Below, piece by piece: positions 1-10,225 of a DNA stretch of 64,000 nt; position 1 is the first letter of the stretch, and each line of letters opens with the position of its first letter. Origin of the DNA: Bacteroidota bacterium (GTDB lineage Bacteria; Bacteroidota; Bacteroidia; Chitinophagales; Chitinophagaceae); assembly GCA_029561255.1 (NCBI GenBank), contig JAKQJH010000242.1:1-64000 (forward strand). The letters are read 5' to 3'. The translations under genes were made by a program, and so were the position numbers. The notes beneath the pieces were generated by a model. That model saw only the letters and a list, made by a program, of their open reading frames with translations. It ran no database searches and had not been told where the DNA came from.

Positions 1-174
1 TACCTGCAGCAGCTGACCATGAGTGTGTTTGTCAACAACCTGCTGATATGGTCACCATACAAAGGTAGTGATCCAAACCAGTTACTGTATGACCAGTATG
101 GCTCGCAGGGCCTCGACTTCTTTAATCTCCCTGCTTTGCGAACAGCAGGATTCAAAATGGCTATTCAATTTTAA
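1..174 (+). CDS. C-terminal end of SusC/RagA-like TonB-linked outer membrane protein (partial at window edge)
   Basis: Open frame from base 1: YLQQLTMSVFVNNLLIWSPYKGSDPNQLLYDQYGSQGLDFFNLPALRTAGFKMAIQF*, typical SusC-family C-terminus. Confidence 0.75.
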   Translation, partial: YLQQLTMSVFVNNLLIWSPYKGSDPNQLLYDQYGSQGLDFFNLPALRTAGFKMAIQF

Positions 175-178
175 TCGT

Positions 179-3100
179 ATGAAAATTACTTATTCCCTTT
201 GTTTACTGCCATTGCTCATTATAACATGCGCCGGCAACCTTTGTGCACAGGATTATGCCTCACAAAAAGAAAAAATTTACCTCCAAACCAACCATAGCTT
301 CTTCAGTCCCGGTGACGCCATCTATTTCAAATTGTATGTAGTAAGAGCGGAGGACAATAAACCCACCAATATCAGTTCGGTTGTTTATACAGAACTGATC
401 AGTCCTTCCGGAACCTTGTTACAAAAGGCCAAATACCCGGTTACCGATGGATATGCCGAAGGTTCCTTTGATTTTAATAGTGATGCTCCGGGTGGTATTT
501 ATAAATTACGGGCCTATACCAGCTGGATGCAAAACGAAAATGAATCACTCTTTTTTGTAAAAGAGATTACCCTGCAGAAAGTGCTGGCCCCTCGAATTCT
601 TATGAAACTGGACTTCCCCGAAAAAGGGTATGGCCCCGGTGCTGCTGTAAAAGCCGATTTTTCCATGCGGAGTCTTGAAGACCAACCCATCCGTCATTAT
701 GAAGGGAAATACACAGTCTTTATCGGTGGAGCGGCCATTTCACAAACTGCATTCAAAACTGACGGTGAAGGGAAAGCGACGATCTGGTTTACTTTACCCG
801 GCAATCTTTCTGTGAATGATGGAATACTCACAATAACTGTGCAGTATGACTCCTATACCGAATCTGTTTCCCGGAGCATCCCGATTGTATTGAATAAGAT
901 TGACCTTCAGTTTATGCCCGAAGGCGGAACACTGGTGGACGGGTTAAGCAGCTGGGTAGCGTTCAAAGCACTGAATGAATTCGGGAAAGCCACGGATATC
1001 AAAGGAGAGTTACGGGATCAGCAGGGAAATACAATAACTCATTTTGATTCCTACCACTTCGGCATGGGCAAGTTTGAGTTTACCCCGAAACCAGGTCAGT
1101 CATATAATGCATATATCACTTCACCGGCAGGAATCAGCCAGTCTTTTGAGTTTCCCAAGGCAACAGCCAACGGAGTAGTGATGCATATCGAAAAAGATCG
1201 GTCAAAAATCCTGGTAAGACTGAGGGTAAATGGAAAAACGGATGTTAAATTAAGGGGCATTTCCCGCAATACCACGTATTATACCAGAACACTAACCCTG
1301 CAAGAGGGAGAAAATACGATCAGTATAAATGAAAATGATTTTCCTGCAGGGATCGCGCAATTCACCTTGTATGCAGCCAATGAATTACCCCTCGCCGAAC
1401 GGCTGGTTTTCCTGAATGAAAGCAGGCAGCTGAATGTGTCGGTGAAATTTGATAAGACAAAATACATGCCCCGCGAGAAAGTTATGATGTCCATTAAAAC
1501 AATGGACGAAAACGGGACAGCGGTTCCTTCAAATTTCTCCATTTCTGTTGCAGATGATAAGTTATGGACTTATGCCGATGACAAACAGGACCATATTCTT
1601 TCCTGGCTATTAGTAAGCAGTGAGCTTAAAGGAAAAATTGAAGAGCCCCGTTTTTATTTTAAGAAAGACGAGACTAAAGCCATCCCGGCACTTGATCTGC
1701 TGATGCTGACCCATGGTTACCGCTATTTTGATTTTATTGACTATGTGGTAAAAGAAGGTGCATTGAAACACCTGCCCGATCAGAGTAATATTTTAAGCGG
1801 CGTGGTTCAGGACCTCAGTGGCAACCCGGTACAGGCCCGGCTGTTTATCCTGCAAAATACAGGTGGGGGCATGGGGATGGAGTTGACAACGGGTAACGAT
1901 GGTACTTTCTTTTTCTCTGACTTACTATCCAACAGCCAGTATGTTCTTTTCGCCCAATCACTCAATAAAAAAGGAAGAGTGGTCATACATATCCTGCAAA
2001 ATGGAATCGGGTATAACCCGGCAACCGCCAGGTCTTTTTCCCTGCTTGCCGGTAAACCGCTCAACTTTGAAGGAATACCAGCTTCCCCGGTACTAAATGC
2101 GATCCGGCAAAAGCAAAATCCGGCACTTTTTAAAAGGACCCCAGATGAAGAAATAATAGGCGGAACAGAAGTGGTTGTAACAAGTGCCTATGGTATGAAA
2201 AGAAGGAGAGACATTACCGGTTCAGTGGCATATGTCAGGGCGGATGAATTGCTGGATGCGAACCGGCTAGGCAATGTACTCCAGGGAAGAGTGGCGGGCT
2301 TACATGTAATGAATAAATCAAATTACCTGGATGGATCACAGATCAGGATAAGGGGTATGGCTGCCATTTATGGCGAAAATGAACCTCTTTATATAATTAA
2401 TGGCGTACCAGTATCAAAGCTATTTCTCAATACTATGAATCAAAATGATATTGAGTCCATCACGGTCCTTAAAGATGGCAATGCCACGGCGCTCTATGGA
2501 TCAGCTGCCGCATACGGGGCGATCATTATAGAATCAAAAACTTACCGGCGGCAACGGATACAGCTAAAATTCGGGAACCGGTATTATTATTCTTCCCAAT
2601 TGGTGAATACCAGCGGTGCCAATTACACACCAGTACGGAAATTCTATGCGCCGAAGTATGAAAGAACGGAAACCGATGAACGGACTGATTTCAGGGAAAC
2701 CATTTACTGGAACCCAGTGGTACAAACAAATAAAGAGGGGATAGCCAGTGTTGAGTTTTACAATTCGGATGCCTCCAGCACTTTTCGTGCCGTTGCAGAA
2801 GGACTGGGGTATAATGGGATGATTGGCCGGACAGAACACACTTATGTTGTACAACAAGCATTGCAACTGGATGCCAAAATACCCCCATACCTCACCGTGG
2901 GAGATAAAGCCCTGTTGCCGCTGGTTATTAGGAATAACAGTACTGAAGCCGGTACCTACCAATTAAATATCACTCCCCCGGAGAAATTTATCCTGGGTCC
3001 TTATTCAAATACGGTAAGCTTACAACCCGATAGTTCAATACAACTACTGATTCCCCTGGAAACCGGCACCGCTACATCTGGCATCATCCGTTTCAGTGTT

Positions 3101-4684
3101 ACGGGCCCTTCCTCAAAAGAAGTACTTTCATTGCCTGTCGCCGCTACCGATAACGGGTTCCCGGTGAAAATGGTATTCTCAGGTAACCAGGATAAACAGC
3201 ACCAGTTCACCATTGCCAATATGGTGCCGGGCACCCTGCGTACCAACCTGCGGTTATTCAAATCACTGGAAGGCCAGCTGGTAAATGGAATTGAATCCAT
3301 GCTGCGTGAACCTCATGGATGTTTTGAACAAACCTCTTCCAGCACTTATCCGAATATCTATATCCTGAAATACCTGAAAGAACACGGAAAGTCAAATCCG
3401 GAAATCGAAAAGACTGCACTGGAGTATATCCGGCAGGGATATAAAAAACTGATCGGGTTTGAAACCAGCCAAAACGGGTTTGAATGGTTTGGGAACACAC
3501 CCCCACATGAAGCATTAACCGCTTACGGGTTGCTTGAATTCACCGATATGAAAGAATTCGTAGAGGTGGATGAGAAAATGCTGGAACGCACGAAAAAATT
3601 TCTGATGAGCCGAAGGGACAAAGAAGGTGGATTCCGGATACAAAATAAGGGCTATGACCAGTTTGCCTCAGTACCAAATAAAATCGCGCATCTATATATT
3701 GTATATGCACTGACGCAGGCCGGTATTGGCAAAGAAATCGAACCTGAATACAAATCCGCTGTGAAAAAAGCCTTTGAAAGCAAGGATGCCTATCAGCTGG
3801 CCCTGATGGCACTGGCCGCCAGCAACATGAAAGACCAGGCAAACTACCTGGCCCTGATGCAGACCCTGAATCAATTACCTGAAAAACTAAATGCAGAAAC
3901 ATCTGTCGTCAATTCAAGAGATGCCTCCTTAAGAGTGGAATCATGGAGCCTGCATACACTGGCTTTATTAAGATCTGCTAACCCTGATCTTGCAAAAGCA
4001 GCAGGGCTTCTCTCTAATATCCTCGCAGAAAAAAACTATTACGGATACGGCTCCACCCAGTCAACGGTGCTGGCGCTGAAAGCCCTGACAGAATATGCCC
4101 GGGTTAGTGGAAAAGTGTCAGAAAATGCAACCGTACATTTTAAAGTCAATGATACTGTCTTGACTGACTATGCAGGAGTGAATCCGCTCTTACAAACTGA
4201 TACTAATGTATTTGCTGTAACCTATGAAAAAAAAGAAGGAGCTGTTCCGTATAATCTGGAACTCTCATATAACACGTACTTACCACCTACGAATCCCGAT
4301 GCTGAGCTGAAACTGAAAACTACGCTGAAGAGCAGTGAAACAACAGTGGGCGAAACGGTAAGAATGGACATTGAGATAATCAATACAAAGTCCGTACTGC
4401 AACCCATGGCCATTGCCAAGATCGGTATACCGGCCGGCTTGTCCATTCAACCCTGGCAGCTGAAAGAGTTCATGGAAAAGAACAAATGCGCCTATTATGA
4501 AATTTTTGATAACTACCTCGTGTTTTACTGGATGGGTTTTGCCCCCAACGAAACGAAAACACTCGGACTGGACCTGAAAGCCGAAATCCCCGGAACGTAT
4601 AAAGCAAAGGCCAGCACGGTTTATCTATACTATACGCCGGAGTATAAGTATTGGGCAGAAGGAACGGAGGCGACAATAAGATAG
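179..4684 (+). CDS. Alpha-2-macroglobulin/MG2-family protein with embedded TonB-receptor plug-like domain
   Basis: Signal peptide at MKITYSLCLLPLLIITCAGNLCAQ; thioester-like PHGCFEQTSSSTYPN; plug-like GNVLQGRVAGLHV...IRIRGMAAIYGENEPLYIINGVP...VLKDGNATALYGSAAAYGAIIIES. Confidence 0.8.
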   Translation: MKITYSLCLLPLLIITCAGNLCAQDYASQKEKIYLQTNHSFFSPGDAIYFKLYVVRAEDNKPTNISSVVYTELISPSGTLLQKAKYPVTDGYAEGSFDFNSDAPGGIYKLRAYTSWMQNENESLFFVKEITLQKVLAPRILMKLDFPEKGYGPGAAVKADFSMRSLEDQPIRHYEGKYTVFIGGAAISQTAFKTDGEGKATIWFTLPGNLSVNDGILTITVQYDSYTESVSRSIPIVLNKIDLQFMPEGGTLVDGLSSWVAFKALNEFGKATDIKGELRDQQGNTITHFDSYHFGMGKFEFTPKPGQSYNAYITSPAGISQSFEFPKATANGVVMHIEKDRSKILVRLRVNGKTDVKLRGISRNTTYYTRTLTLQEGENTISINENDFPAGIAQFTLYAANELPLAERLVFLNESRQLNVSVKFDKTKYMPREKVMMSIKTMDENGTAVPSNFSISVADDKLWTYADDKQDHILSWLLVSSELKGKIEEPRFYFKKDETKAIPALDLLMLTHGYRYFDFIDYVVKEGALKHLPDQSNILSGVVQDLSGNPVQARLFILQNTGGGMGMELTTGNDGTFFFSDLLSNSQYVLFAQSLNKKGRVVIHILQNGIGYNPATARSFSLLAGKPLNFEGIPASPVLNAIRQKQNPALFKRTPDEEIIGGTEVVVTSAYGMKRRRDITGSVAYVRADELLDANRLGNVLQGRVAGLHVMNKSNYLDGSQIRIRGMAAIYGENEPLYIINGVPVSKLFLNTMNQNDIESITVLKDGNATALYGSAAAYGAIIIESKTYRRQRIQLKFGNRYYYSSQLVNTSGANYTPVRKFYAPKYERTETDERTDFRETIYWNPVVQTNKEGIASVEFYNSDASSTFRAVAEGLGYNGMIGRTEHTYVVQQALQLDAKIPPYLTVGDKALLPLVIRNNSTEAGTYQLNITPPEKFILGPYSNTVSLQPDSSIQLLIPLETGTATSGIIRFSVTGPSSKEVLSLPVAATDNGFPVKMVFSGNQDKQHQFTIANMVPGTLRTNLRLFKSLEGQLVNGIESMLREPHGCFEQTSSSTYPNIYILKYLKEHGKSNPEIEKTALEYIRQGYKKLIGFETSQNGFEWFGNTPPHEALTAYGLLEFTDMKEFVEVDEKMLERTKKFLMSRRDKEGGFRIQNKGYDQFASVPNKIAHLYIVYALTQAGIGKEIEPEYKSAVKKAFESKDAYQLALMALAASNMKDQANYLALMQTLNQLPEKLNAETSVVNSRDASLRVESWSLHTLALLRSANPDLAKAAGLLSNILAEKNYYGYGSTQSTVLALKALTEYARVSGKVSENATVHFKVNDTVLTDYAGVNPLLQTDTNVFAVTYEKKEGAVPYNLELSYNTYLPPTNPDAELKLKTTLKSSETTVGETVRMDIEIINTKSVLQPMAIAKIGIPAGLSIQPWQLKEFMEKNKCAYYEIFDNYLVFYWMGFAPNETKTLGLDLKAEIPGTYKAKASTVYLYYTPEYKYWAEGTEATIR

Positions 4685-4826
4685 GCTAGAAGCGAGAAGC
4701 AAAAAGCGAGAAGCGAGAAGCTAGAAGCGAGAAGGGGCCTCCTGAGGGAATAATCCATACAATTATGTGTTTCCCTCTTTAGGATTCCTTCTCGCCTCTA
4801 GCCTCTAGCTTCTAGCTTTTTCGTAC
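4684..4826. repeat. Intergenic inverted-repeat element built of AGAAGCGAGAAGC words
   Basis: gctagaagcgagaagc...agaagctagaagcgagaagg ... ccttctcgcctctagcctctagcttctagc; ends complementary. Confidence 0.7.
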
Positions 4827-4837
4827 TTTAGCGCCTC

Positions 4838-5677
4838 ATGCCCATTTACCTCTGCTCCCTTAATTCAGGCAGTAATGCCAACTGTTACTATGTCGGTAAT
4901 GCTGATGAAGCAATCCTGGTGGATACCGGGCTGAGTTGCCGGGAAACCGAGCGGAGAATGCAGCAACGGGAGCTGGATATGGGAAAAGTGAAGGCGATTT
5001 TCATTTCCCATGAACATAGTGATCATATCACCGGGATGTCGGGATTGTCGAAGAAGTATCATATCCCGGTTTATATCACGAATGGTACATTCCTCAACAG
5101 CCGGATGCCCCTGGAAGAAGACCTGATCTGCACATTCAAACATGCGGCACCGGTCAACATTGGTGGACTGACCATTACCCCGTTCAAGAAATCACATGAC
5201 GCGGCTGATCCACATAGCTTTATTATTACTGGTAACGGAGTACATATAGGCGTGATCACCGATATCGGGTATGCCTGTAAAAAAGTGATTAAATATTTCG
5301 GTCAGTGCCATGCCGCCTTCCTGGAATCCAACTATTGTCCGGATATGCTCCGCAACGGATCCTATCCTTATCATTTGCAAAAACGCATCAGCGGCGACGA
5401 AGGTCACCTGTCCAACCACCAGGCACTGGAATTATTCCAGCAGTATCGTTCCCCTGAACTCCAACTGCTGATCCTCTCCCACTTATCCAAAAACAATAAT
5501 TCCCCCGAAACAGTCGCCAATCTCTTCGCAGCACATGCAGCAGGTGTCAATGTAGTAGTCGCTTCCAGATACGAAGCCGGTGAAGTCTTCTGCCTGGAGG
5601 ATAAAGAAGTACCAAAGGAAGTAATGAAGACGAGGAAGAAGGTGCTGAAGAATGAAAACCAGTTATCACTGTTCTAG
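4838..5677 (+). CDS. MBL-fold metallohydrolase (YycJ/WalJ-like)
   Basis: SLNSGSNANCYYVG, HEHSDHITG metallo-beta-lactamase motif. Confidence 0.8.
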   Translation: MPIYLCSLNSGSNANCYYVGNADEAILVDTGLSCRETERRMQQRELDMGKVKAIFISHEHSDHITGMSGLSKKYHIPVYITNGTFLNSRMPLEEDLICTFKHAAPVNIGGLTITPFKKSHDAADPHSFIITGNGVHIGVITDIGYACKKVIKYFGQCHAAFLESNYCPDMLRNGSYPYHLQKRISGDEGHLSNHQALELFQQYRSPELQLLILSHLSKNNNSPETVANLFAAHAAGVNVVVASRYEAGEVFCLEDKEVPKEVMKTRKKVLKNENQLSLF

Positions 5678-5689
5678 CTAGAGCATGAC

Positions 5690-6008
5690 AGAAGGAGTTG
5701 CGAGATGCGAGTTGCGAGATGCGAGCAGATTTCTTAAAATGAGTAACTGTTTGTTGCTCTTGATAAACATTCTAAGGAGGAGCTGTTGACAAACAACTAA
5801 CACCGAACACCAGATTCTAAATACAAGGTTCCTCCTTCGTCGGAATGACAACGCATGTAGGGGATAAAAAAGGGAAATACAAGATTTCTCGTTACGCTCG
5901 AAATAGCAGCATCAGTTTGTTGTTTCAGACATATCTCCTCAGAATGGGCTGTTGACCTGCCTTTGCCGGCAGGCAGGCTACTAACTACGAACTACTAACT
6001 ACCGACTA
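5690..6008. repeat. Composite intergenic repeat region (gagttgcgagatgcgag; ctgcctttgccggcaggcagg; ctactaactacgaactactaactacc)
   Basis: Short direct and palindromic words; relatives near 46,345 and 55,955. Confidence 0.55.
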
Positions 6009-6010
6009 GC

Positions 6011-6655
6011 CTAAGGTGCTAACCTTTCCCTCTTCCACCCCTCTCCCTCCGGCGTATACAAAATGCGGTCATGCATCCGGCTCGGTCTTCCCTGCCAGAA
6101 TTCTATTTTAGTGGGTTTTACCCGGTAACCACCCCAGTGCGGGGGCTTGGGAATCTGTCCGTGTTTGAAACGTTCCGCGTAGTATTCAAAGGTTTCTTTC
6201 AGCCAGGCTTTACCCGCCACTACCATACTCTGGGGGGAGGCCCAGGCACCGATTTTGCTGCCATCGGGGCGACTGTCAAAATAATCAATGCTCTCTTTCA
6301 TCGTGATCCGCTCAGCAGTGCCATTGACACGTACCTGGCGTTCCAGTTCTTTCCAGAAAAATAATAAACAACAGTTGGCATTGAAGTCCAGTTGCTGACT
6401 CTTGGCACTATTGTAATTGGTAAAAAAGACAAATCCTTTTTCATCAAAGGCTTTCAGTAAAACGGTGCGGGCCTCGGGCATCCCATCATGACCGGTACTG
6501 GCCAGGGTCATGGCATTATATTCCAGTATCTCAGATTTGCTGGCATCGTCCCACCATTTTTCAAACTGGATGATTGGCGAGTCGGCCACTTCATCTTCAT
6601 TGAGTGAATTCAATGCATAATCCTTCCGGAGCCGGGCAATTTCTTCTGCTGTCAT
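6011..6655 (-). CDS. pdxH: Pyridoxamine 5'-phosphate oxidase
   Basis: RKDYALNSLNEDEV, FFTNYNSAKSQQL, SRPDGSKIGAWASPQS, EFWQGRPSRMHDR. Confidence 0.93.
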   Translation of the reverse strand: MTAEEIARLRKDYALNSLNEDEVADSPIIQFEKWWDDASKSEILEYNAMTLASTGHDGMPEARTVLLKAFDEKGFVFFTNYNSAKSQQLDFNANCCLLFFWKELERQVRVNGTAERITMKESIDYFDSRPDGSKIGAWASPQSMVVAGKAWLKETFEYYAERFKHGQIPKPPHWGGYRVKPTKIEFWQGRPSRMHDRILYTPEGEGWKRERLAP

Positions 6656-7200
6656 ACTGCAAATTTAGCCTGGAGAAAGTTAGACTTCGCTTTTTGTGTA
6701 AAGAGAAAACTAATACCCAGGAAAAGACCCAGAAAGGCCCCGACATAGCTGTACTGGTGAACATATCCCACAACGATAAAGTCAACCGGATTAGCCAGGG
6801 ATTGGATCAGCCTCCTGTTTTCCACCACTTCATCCACTTCAATCATCACGCCAAAAAAATAGCCAATCACACCCAATAACAATGTGGTTATCAGTACAAT
6901 CAGAACGGCAATAGCCATATTCTTTCTGCGTATACGCTGATTTTCAAAGATTAAACCGGTGAAACCAATCCCCGCTCCTATGAAAAGGCCGGTCCACCAG
7001 GTAGCTATAAACCCAATTACGATCGCAGCCATGCGGTCGCCGCCAAACTCAAACGGATTGATATGATAAAGGGGAAACTTATATTGAGTGTAATATTCCG
7101 GTGAGACCGTATAGGTCAGCTGGTCGATGAGGATACCATAGATACCCGCCATAATGCAACAAAGTACAATGGTGCTGAAACAGCCCCGGAATTTTGTCAT
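6652..7200 (-). CDS. Hypothetical membrane protein
   Basis: Several hydrophobic segments, single ORF. Confidence 0.6.
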   Translation of the reverse strand: MTKFRGCFSTIVLCCIMAGIYGILIDQLTYTVSPEYYTQYKFPLYHINPFEFGGDRMAAIVIGFIATWWTGLFIGAGIGFTGLIFENQRIRRKNMAIAVLIVLITTLLLGVIGYFFGVMIEVDEVVENRRLIQSLANPVDFIVVGYVHQYSYVGAFLGLFLGISFLFTQKAKSNFLQAKFAV

Positions 7201-7227
7201 AGAATATGTTTGGCAAGGGAAATATAC

Positions 7228-7252
7228 AAAAAAAAGCCGGGTTACCCCGGCT
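7228..7252 (-). terminator. Rho-independent terminator downstream of the oxoacid oxidoreductase genes
   Basis: Minus strand AGCCGGGGTAACCCGGCTTTTTTTT hairpin plus T-run. Confidence 0.7.
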
Positions 7253-7276
7253 ACCTGTTACTAATCAGAAATGCGG

Positions 7277-7858
7277 TCACACCAATACCGGCTTCAGTTC
7301 CCGGGCCAATGCTTCACCCAGTTCCAGTGCCTGGCGATTGACTGGTAAGAGATGGTGGTATTTCTCCGGCAGCACTTTGGCCAGTGCTTCCAGTATAGAT
7401 TCATTTTTAACAACCGGCTTCAGCTGCAGGTAAGCACCGAGCATGATCATGTTCATCGTTTTAGCATTCTTCATCTTCAATGCTTCAGTTGTGGCGGGTA
7501 TCCCAATGATGTCAATATCTTCGCGGGTAGCCGGCTTGAAGATATTTCCGGATTCATATAACAGTAAACCACCGGGTTTGATCCGGGAGGCAAACTTATC
7601 CATGGATGGCTGATTCAGCACAATGGCGGAATCAAACTGGGACAGGATCGGGGAACTGATCTTGTTTTCCGACAGGATCACAATACAGTTAGCCGTACCA
7701 CCCCGCATCTCCGGACCATAAGAGGGCATCCAGGAAATTTCCTTATTCTCCACCATCCCCGCATAGGCGAGCGTCATGCCAAGTGATAATACACCCTGGC
7801 CACCAAAACCAGCAACAATCAGTTCTTCCAGCTGGCGGCAATCATTCAGGCTGTTCAT
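7277..7858 (-). CDS. 2-oxoacid:ferredoxin oxidoreductase gamma subunit
   Basis: VAGFGGQGVLSLGMTLAYAGM...SWMPSYGPEMRGGTANCIVILSE. Confidence 0.9.
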   Translation of the reverse strand: MNSLNDCRQLEELIVAGFGGQGVLSLGMTLAYAGMVENKEISWMPSYGPEMRGGTANCIVILSENKISSPILSQFDSAIVLNQPSMDKFASRIKPGGLLLYESGNIFKPATREDIDIIGIPATTEALKMKNAKTMNMIMLGAYLQLKPVVKNESILEALAKVLPEKYHHLLPVNRQALELGEALARELKPVLV

Positions 7859-7876
7859 ATCGGTTCGTTTTATTAA

Positions 7877-8713
7877 TTAAAATATTTTAAGGTCCTCCGC
7901 ATTGGGGATTTTAATATCCCCCAACGGGAAGGTTTTGATCATTTCCTCATCAATAAACTTAGAGGCTTCCACCGGGGTCATCTTCCAGTTGGACGGACAA
8001 TTACCGATGATCTCCACCAGGCAAGTGCCTTTATGAACTTGCTGGTATTTAAACGCATTTAATAAGGCTTTCTTTGTTCTGCGGACAGCATTCGGATTAT
8101 TTACCGCCTGCCGGGTGACATAAAAAGAACCGGGCAGGTTGGACATCAGTTCGGATACTTTAATCGGTGCCCCATAATAACTCACGTCCCGGCCATCCGG
8201 ACTGGTAGTAGTATGCATACCCGGTAAAGTGGTGGGTGCCATCTGGCCACTGGTCATTCCGTATACCGCATTATTGACAAATACAATCAGGATATTTTCT
8301 CCCCGGTTAATCGCGTGCAATGTTTCAGCAATACCAATCGCCGCCAGGTCACCATCTCCCTGGTAGGTAAATACATATTTCTCCGGCATTAGTCTTTTGA
8401 TACCCGTTGCTACTGCACAGGCACGTCCATGGGCCGCCTCCTGCATGTCGATATCCATATAGTCATACGCAAATACGGAACAACCCACCGGAGCCACGCC
8501 AACTGTTTTTTCCTGTATATCTAACTCCTCCACCACTTCCATGATCAGTTTATGCACGAGACTGTGGGCACAACCCGGACAATAATGCATGGGCGCATCC
8601 ACCATGGTGGCCGGTTTATGATACACCATTTCATATTCCTCCTCTTCCTTATGACAGGCAGGAAGGTTCAGTACCGGCAGCGGGCCGGTTAATACATGTT
8701 GATCAGTTGACAT
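7877..8713 (-). CDS. 2-oxoacid:ferredoxin oxidoreductase beta (TPP-binding) subunit
   Basis: YCPGCAHSLVHK, TYQGDGDLAAIGIAETLHAINRGENILIVFVNNAVYGMTSGQMAPTT. Confidence 0.92.
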   Translation of the reverse strand: MSTDQHVLTGPLPVLNLPACHKEEEEYEMVYHKPATMVDAPMHYCPGCAHSLVHKLIMEVVEELDIQEKTVGVAPVGCSVFAYDYMDIDMQEAAHGRACAVATGIKRLMPEKYVFTYQGDGDLAAIGIAETLHAINRGENILIVFVNNAVYGMTSGQMAPTTLPGMHTTTSPDGRDVSYYGAPIKVSELMSNLPGSFYVTRQAVNNPNAVRRTKKALLNAFKYQQVHKGTCLVEIIGNCPSNWKMTPVEASKFIDEEMIKTFPLGDIKIPNAEDLKIF

Positions 8714-9773
8714 GATGATACTGTATTAAGGTTTCTAAATGATGTACTATTTCTTCGGGGTTGGGCATCATGCCGCCCATACGTCCGTAAAATTCAACCG
8801 GTATTTTTCCATTCACGGCCAGTCTTACATCTTCCACCATCTGTCCGCTGTTCAGTTCCACACTCAGCATCATCTTCGTGGTGGAAGCCAGTTCATTCAG
8901 CCGCTGATAGGGATAGGGATAGAGGGTAATGGGACGAAACAGTCCGATCTTAATCCCTTTCTGCCGGGCGATATCCATCGCTTTCTGGCAGATACGGGCA
9001 CTGAGACCATAAGCCACAAAGAGGAAATCAGCATCGGCCGTATTAATTTCCTCAAAGCGCACTTCATTCTCCCGGATGCTTTTGAATTTTTCTTCGAGAT
9101 GCCGGTTATGTTCTTCCATTTTTTCGGGAAGAATATGCAGCGAAGTGATATAGTTACGGGAACGTGTTTTCGGTTTACCAGTCGTGGCCCAGGAGGATTT
9201 GTCTACTACGGGACGATCATAAGGCTTAAACTGTACTTTCTCCATCATTTGACCGATCGCTCCGTCGGATAACATCAGCACGGGGTTCCGGTATTTATCT
9301 GCCAGATCAAATCCGAGATATACAAAATCAGCCATTTCCTGTACAGATGCGGGTGCCAGTACAATCATGCGGTAATCCCCATGTCCTCCGCCCTTGGTGG
9401 ATTGGAAATAATCACCTTGTCCGGGTTGTATCGTTCCTAAACCAGGACCTGCCCGATTCACATTTACAATTAAGCAGGGCAGTTCTGCCCCGGCGATATA
9501 GGATATACCTTCCTGCATCAGACTGATACCGGGGGAAGAAGAGCTGGTCATGGTACGAAAACCTGCACCGGCTGCACCATAGACCATATTGATCGAGGCT
9601 ACTTCACTTTCGGCCTGCATCACGATCCGGTTATGCTTAGGCATTTCGCGGGCGAGGTATTCCAATACTTCCGACTGGGGCGTAATGGGATAACCGAAAT
9701 AGGCATCACAACCGGCCAGTATCGCAGCTTCAGCCATGGCCTCATTCCCCTTCATGAGTTTAAATTCAGTCAT
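8703..9773 (-). CDS. 2-oxoacid:ferredoxin oxidoreductase alpha subunit (VorB/KorA-like)
   Basis: Start set at MTEFKLMKGNEAMAEAAILAGCDAYFGYPITPQSEVLEYLA; GFRTMTSSSSPGISLMQEG. Confidence 0.92.
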   Translation of the reverse strand: MTEFKLMKGNEAMAEAAILAGCDAYFGYPITPQSEVLEYLAREMPKHNRIVMQAESEVASINMVYGAAGAGFRTMTSSSSPGISLMQEGISYIAGAELPCLIVNVNRAGPGLGTIQPGQGDYFQSTKGGGHGDYRMIVLAPASVQEMADFVYLGFDLADKYRNPVLMLSDGAIGQMMEKVQFKPYDRPVVDKSSWATTGKPKTRSRNYITSLHILPEKMEEHNRHLEEKFKSIRENEVRFEEINTADADFLFVAYGLSARICQKAMDIARQKGIKIGLFRPITLYPYPYQRLNELASTTKMMLSVELNSGQMVEDVRLAVNGKIPVEFYGRMGGMMPNPEEIVHHLETLIQYHHVN

Positions 9774-9778
9774 ATCGG

Positions 9779-10141
9779 TTATTTTGATGGAGTGATAATA
9801 CTTTGGAGTTGTTCGCGTATGTCCGTTGGCGTTATATCCACCGGTTTCTTTTTCGGATGGGTGCGGTATACCGTGATCACGGCATCCGGACAAACGAGAG
9901 CACAGTTCACGCAACCGGTACAGACCTCATTATTGGCCAGGACATATCGGTATCCTTTGATGTTGATCGTGTCGGATAAGGTAAGTGCATGTTCTTTGCA
10001 GGCGGCGGTGCAGAGTTCGCAACCTTTACACCGTTGTATATCAATTTCCACCTTCCCTTTTACCTTTCTTTCCTTGGAGGAGTTGGGGCTGCCGTTGTTT
10101 TGTTCCATTGTCCGGGATTTAAGCAGTTTTCGAATGAACAT
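9779..10141 (-). CDS. 4Fe-4S ferredoxin-like delta subunit of the oxoacid oxidoreductase
   Basis: CKGCELCTAACKEHAL...CTGCVNCALVCPDAV; start codon uncertain. Confidence 0.85.
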   Translation of the reverse strand: MFIRKLLKSRTMEQNNGSPNSSKERKVKGKVEIDIQRCKGCELCTAACKEHALTLSDTINIKGYRYVLANNEVCTGCVNCALVCPDAVITVYRTHPKKKPVDITPTDIREQLQSIITPSK

Positions 10142-10225
10142 TTGTTAGCCACAGGGGCCTAATCAAATCTCCAAAAATCCCGTCCGATAAACGCAAGGAC
10201 AGGTCATATACAGGTATGATTGTTA

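Noticed and set aside
2564-2962. Antisense ORFs within the A2M gene and other long genes (e.g. 3540..3902, 8739..9272, 18411..18917, 27036..27500)
   Set aside because: Fully inside well-supported coding frames on the other strand, no recognisable domains.
6652-6785. Small ORFs overlapping pdxH start
   Set aside because: Overlap stronger genes and lack support.
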